Positions 61,086-64,000 of a stretch of DNA of 64,000 bases are shown here, piece after piece. Numbering within the stretch: the stretch's first letter is position 1; each line of letters opens with the position of its first letter. The notes beneath the pieces are model-generated. The model worked only from the letters and a program-made list of their open reading frames with translations, was not told the origin of the DNA and did no database searches. This DNA comes from Winogradskyella psychrotolerans RS-3 (GTDB lineage Bacteria; Bacteroidota; Bacteroidia; Flavobacteriales; Flavobacteriaceae): positions 1 to 64,000 of the forward strand of contig NZ_ATMR01000077.1 in NCBI RefSeq assembly GCF_000427335.1, in the 5' to 3' direction. The position numbers and the translations under genes were made by a program.

Positions 61086-63503
61086 ATGTTTAAAAATTAT
61101 TTCAAAATAGCACTCAGAAACCTCTGGAAAAACAGAACATTCACGGCACTCAATGTCGTAGGTCTTACAGTGGCATTCGGAGTAGCACTATTATTAGGCA
61201 TGTATGCCGTTTTTCAATTGTCTTTTGATCGCTTTCATGAGCATGGAGATGAAATCTATCAAGTGTATACAGAAGATAGTGGGTTAAATGGCATTGAAGC
61301 TAACATCTCAAAATCCGAACCTTTTGCTGCCGCTTTGAAAGATGAGGTTACAGGAGTAGAGAAAATTACACGTTATGTTAGTACTGGTGTCTTATTAAGT
61401 CAAGAAGACAAGCAATTCGGTTTGAGTACGGCTTATGTAGATCCTGATTTTTTCGAGATGTTTAGCTTTCCAATCATAAAAGGAGATACGAAAAATCCAA
61501 TAACGTCAGAGTCTTCTGTGGTAATGACAGAGCTAGCTGCGAAACGTATATTTGGAGATGAAGAGCCCATCGGGCAAACGGTTAGTATTCTAAGAGATGA
61601 GCAGCAAGTACCGTTTACGGTTACAGCAATCGTAAAAGATTTTCCGAATACAAGTTCTATGGGATTTGATATCGTTTTAAATTTTAAAAGTCAGAATGAA
61701 CATGGGTATGCCAGAACAATAGGGCGTTGGGACATGGAGAATCATGAGGTATATATGCAACTTGCAGAAAGTGTACAACCTGATCAATTTGAAAAAAACA
61801 CCACTGATTTTACCCAATTACATTATAAAAACGAGATTGATAATGCTAAGCGTGATGGGTTTCAGCCTAATACAGAAGGTCTTTATAGACAACTAAAACT
61901 ATTGCCTTTGGCAGATGTTCGCTTTGCTGATTTTAATCAAGGCGCAGTAACTGTAAGTCGTACAATGCCCTATTTGGTCTTGGGGATTTCAATTTTAATT
62001 CTGTTTATCGCTTGTGTGAATTTTATCAATATGAGTATTGCTAAAAGTGCGCAACGTTTGCGTGAGATTGGCATGCGAAAAACGCTAGGAGCAAACAAAA
62101 AACAGCTGTTCTTTCAATTTTGGGGTGAAAGCATTTTAGTGTTTTTAATTTCCATCGGACTAGGGATTTTATTAGCCGTGGTTTTACTACCATACTTTCA
62201 AACCTTATTTAAAACCCAAGCATCATTGGCAACGCTAATAAAGCCATCATTGTTATTGGTGCTTATTTTAAGTGTTTTGCTGATCACATTAATTGCTGGA
62301 GGTTATCCTGCGTTATTAATGAGTCGTCTTGGAACCTTACAAAGCTTAAAAGGGAAGCTCGATGTCAATGGTAAAAACCATTTGCGAAATAGTTTAATGG
62401 TCTTACAATTTGGGATTGCTATTTTACTGATTAGTGGTACGCTTGTACTTTGGGATCAGGTGGAATTTATGAGGACCAAAGACTTAGGTTTCAATAAAGA
62501 TCAAGTGATTGCTTTTCCACTGAATGGCCAACTTAACGATCAACAAGCTATAGAATTACTTCGAAATACGCTTCAAGATAAACCTAATATTGTAAGTGTT
62601 ACAGCATCTAATAATATTTTAGGTTTAGGAAAAGATGGCTCGCGTTCAACTAGTATTTTGGGTTTTGAACACAAAGGTAGAGGAGTAGATACACACATGG
62701 TGGTTGTAGATGCCGATTATATTGAAACCTTAGACTTGAATATTATTGAAGGTCGTTCATTTCGAAAAAACTTAGCGAGTGATAGTCTTTCGGTTATTAT
62801 TAATGAAGCCATGGCAAAGCAACTCAATGAAGATGATATTTTAGCTTCTCAGATAGATTTAGATGATGCAGTATATTCTGTTGTAGGGGTTATTAAAGAT
62901 TTCAATTTTCAAGAACTCGACCAGAATATTGCACCAATGACTTTATTTGCACTTCCTAACTGGAATTTACGCAACGTATACGTTAAGGTGTCATCACAAA
63001 ATTTAGAACAAGCTTATACAGATGTAAAAGCAGCTTGGAAAACTATTGAGCCCAATGCCGAATTTCAAGGGTCTTTTTTAAATGAAAATATTGATAGAAC
63101 CTTACGAAATGAGCGTACTATGATTACCATGATTGGTAGTGGGTCAATACTCGCTATAATCTTAAGTTGTATCGGTTTGTTTGCGATGTCATTACTCATT
63201 GTAGCACAGCGTAAAAAGGAAATAGGAGTTCGTAAAATAGTCGGTGCGAGTGTCTCGGCCATTACAATATTACTGACTAAAGACTTTTTAAAATTAGTAG
63301 TTATCGCTTTTTTAATCGCGTCGCCAATAGCATGGTGGGCAATGCGTAATTGGTTACAGAATTATGCGTATCATATAGATCTTAATATTTGGATGTTTCT
63401 ATTGGCAGGCGGAATTGCAGTAGTCATAGCCATGCTCACCATAGCCGTAAAAACGATTAAAGCAGCAACCTCTAATCCTGTAGATGCATTACGAACGGAA
63501 TAA
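61086..63503 (+). CDS. MacB/FtsX-type ABC permease (first copy)
   Basis: 805 residues. N-terminal segment FKNYFKIALRNLWKNRTFTA then LNVVGLTVAFGVALLLGMYA (first helix), a large periplasmic MacB_PCD domain, three helices around residues 295-420 (FIACVNFINMSIAKSAQRLR), a second periplasmic domain and the last helices (GSILAIILSCIGLFAMSLLI, FLLAGGIAVVIAMLTIAVKT). RLREIGMRKTLGAN and RKKEIGVRKIVGAS are the FtsX-family turns. This long duplicated type, with two FtsX units in one chain, is typical of Bacteroidota. Complete; paralogue follows. Confidence 0.9.
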   Translation: MFKNYFKIALRNLWKNRTFTALNVVGLTVAFGVALLLGMYAVFQLSFDRFHEHGDEIYQVYTEDSGLNGIEANISKSEPFAAALKDEVTGVEKITRYVSTGVLLSQEDKQFGLSTAYVDPDFFEMFSFPIIKGDTKNPITSESSVVMTELAAKRIFGDEEPIGQTVSILRDEQQVPFTVTAIVKDFPNTSSMGFDIVLNFKSQNEHGYARTIGRWDMENHEVYMQLAESVQPDQFEKNTTDFTQLHYKNEIDNAKRDGFQPNTEGLYRQLKLLPLADVRFADFNQGAVTVSRTMPYLVLGISILILFIACVNFINMSIAKSAQRLREIGMRKTLGANKKQLFFQFWGESILVFLISIGLGILLAVVLLPYFQTLFKTQASLATLIKPSLLLVLILSVLLITLIAGGYPALLMSRLGTLQSLKGKLDVNGKNHLRNSLMVLQFGIAILLISGTLVLWDQVEFMRTKDLGFNKDQVIAFPLNGQLNDQQAIELLRNTLQDKPNIVSVTASNNILGLGKDGSRSTSILGFEHKGRGVDTHMVVVDADYIETLDLNIIEGRSFRKNLASDSLSVIINEAMAKQLNEDDILASQIDLDDAVYSVVGVIKDFNFQELDQNIAPMTLFALPNWNLRNVYVKVSSQNLEQAYTDVKAAWKTIEPNAEFQGSFLNENIDRTLRNERTMITMIGSGSILAIILSCIGLFAMSLLIVAQRKKEIGVRKIVGASVSAITILLTKDFLKLVVIAFLIASPIAWWAMRNWLQNYAYHIDLNIWMFLLAGGIAVVIAMLTIAVKTIKAATSNPVDALRTE

Positions 63504-63511
63504 CCATCATC

Positions 63512-63541
63512 AACCTGCAAGGTATTTGAAACCTTGTAAGT
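63512..63541. repeat. REP-like palindrome, family 2, at the permease stop
   Basis: ACCTGCAAGGTATTT and GAAACCTTGTAAGT form a stem; starts about 8 bp after the stop of the first permease gene. Confidence 0.7.
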
Positions 63542-63562
63542 TTTGCTATAAAACAATACATC

Positions 63563-64000
63563 ATGATTAAAAATTATTTCAAAATAGCATGGAGGAACCT
63601 CATGAAGCATAAGGTGTTTTCTCTAATAAATATTATTGGATTAACCATTGGTTTAAGTGCGTCGTTTGTCATTGGATTAATGATTTATTACGATGCTACC
63701 TTCGATACATTTCATAAAGATGAGGAACGTATTTATAGAGTCGTTACAGATTTAAGTAGTCCAGAAGCTAGTTTTTCTATTCCTGGAGTCACGCTAGCAT
63801 TGGAAGATGCCATTACTGAGGATTCAAATTTTGAAACCGTTAGTGGCTTTTATATTGAACGACCTTTTAAAGTTGAAAACAGAGAATTAAGTTCAGAATT
63901 TAAATGGCCCAACTTCGTCATTTTTGCAGATGCTGATTATTTTAAGATTTTCGATTATAAATTTTTAGCTGGTAATACATCTGAAATTTTAGCGAGTCCT
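63563..64000 (+). CDS. MacB/FtsX-type ABC permease (second copy, cut by window end)
   Basis: The first 146 residues are present: MIKNYFKIAWRNLMKHKVFS, then LINIIGLTIGLSASFVIGLM (first membrane helix), and the start of the periplasmic domain (FDTFHKDEERIYRVVTDLSS). It aligns with the start of the preceding permease (MFKNYFKIALRNLWKNRTFT; FDRFHEHGDEIYQVYT), so they are tandem paralogues, possibly forming a heterodimer with the shared ATPase. The gene continues past 64000. Confidence 0.88.
   Translation, partial: MIKNYFKIAWRNLMKHKVFSLINIIGLTIGLSASFVIGLMIYYDATFDTFHKDEERIYRVVTDLSSPEASFSIPGVTLALEDAITEDSNFETVSGFYIERPFKVENRELSSEFKWPNFVIFADADYFKIFDYKFLAGNTSEILASP

Overview
The window is a 64 kb piece of an AT-rich chromosome from Bacteroidota, most likely the family Flavobacteriaceae. 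Evidence: starts are repeatedly preceded by the Bacteroidota -7 promoter box TAnnTTTG (TATCTTTG, TACATTTG, TATTTTTG, TAAATTTG), there is a type IX secretion (T9SS) C-terminal sorting domain, and several families are flavobacterial in flavour (GSII next to GSIII, fused IcmF mutase, DUF3078, DUF4197, DUF1684, YpdA, split trp operon order E-G-D-C-F-B). I see no rRNA, tRNA, CRISPR array, prophage or insertion sequence.

Layout. 0-4 kb: a BlaI/BlaR1-type regulatory pair (BlaR1 frame broken) under a triple operator, diverging from a Na+/Ca2+ antiporter. 4-10 kb: a secreted T9SS protein with a decayed duplicate of its sorting domain, then divergent glutamine synthetases (GSII, GSIII). 10-19 kb: housekeeping genes (purM-like, prfA, pyrF, purU) with small and hypothetical genes. 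19.7-25.3 kb: IcmF mutase, then OsmC, a 33-residue peptide with 11 cysteines, a SigZ-like sigma factor and a one-domain DEAD-box protein. 25-33 kb: Lrp regulator, YpdA, KdsA, TypA. 33-43 kb: a surface polysaccharide cluster (FemAB-like enzyme, DegT aminotransferase, two tandem Wzx flippases, a 2OG-dioxygenase-like protein, four glycosyltransferases, an FdtA-type ketoisomerase). 43-51 kb: ftsE and the tryptophan operon trpE-G-D-C-F-B without trpA, headed by a leader peptide with three consecutive Trp codons and a terminator, i.e. a complete-looking attenuator. 51-55.8 kb: MarR/YceI pair, two rhodaneses and a DsbD-like reductase. 55.8-64 kb: a histidine kinase and sigma-54 response regulator diverging from an HlyD/MacB-type ABC export system whose second permease runs off the end.

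Three patterns cross the whole window. (1) Nine genes are broken or distorted at short poly-A runs of the coding strand: eight look one A short and one (typA) one A long. Because typA and pyrF are normally intact, homopolymer errors in the assembly are the simplest cause, but slippage cannot be excluded. (2) Short tandem arrays, mostly of 7-bp units, begin exactly at or within the stop codon of the preceding gene (pyrF, trpB, trpF, trpG, the HlyD gene). (3) Two families of small palindromes (REP-like) sit mostly within a few bases of gene ends or starts, often in the trp operon, and have supplied the last codons and stop of trpC.

The most interesting items are the trp attenuator, the Cys-rich peptide next to SigZ, the stop-codon-anchored repeats, the paired non-coding elements in the trp operon, and the well-resolved operators upstream of blaI, marR and the export system.
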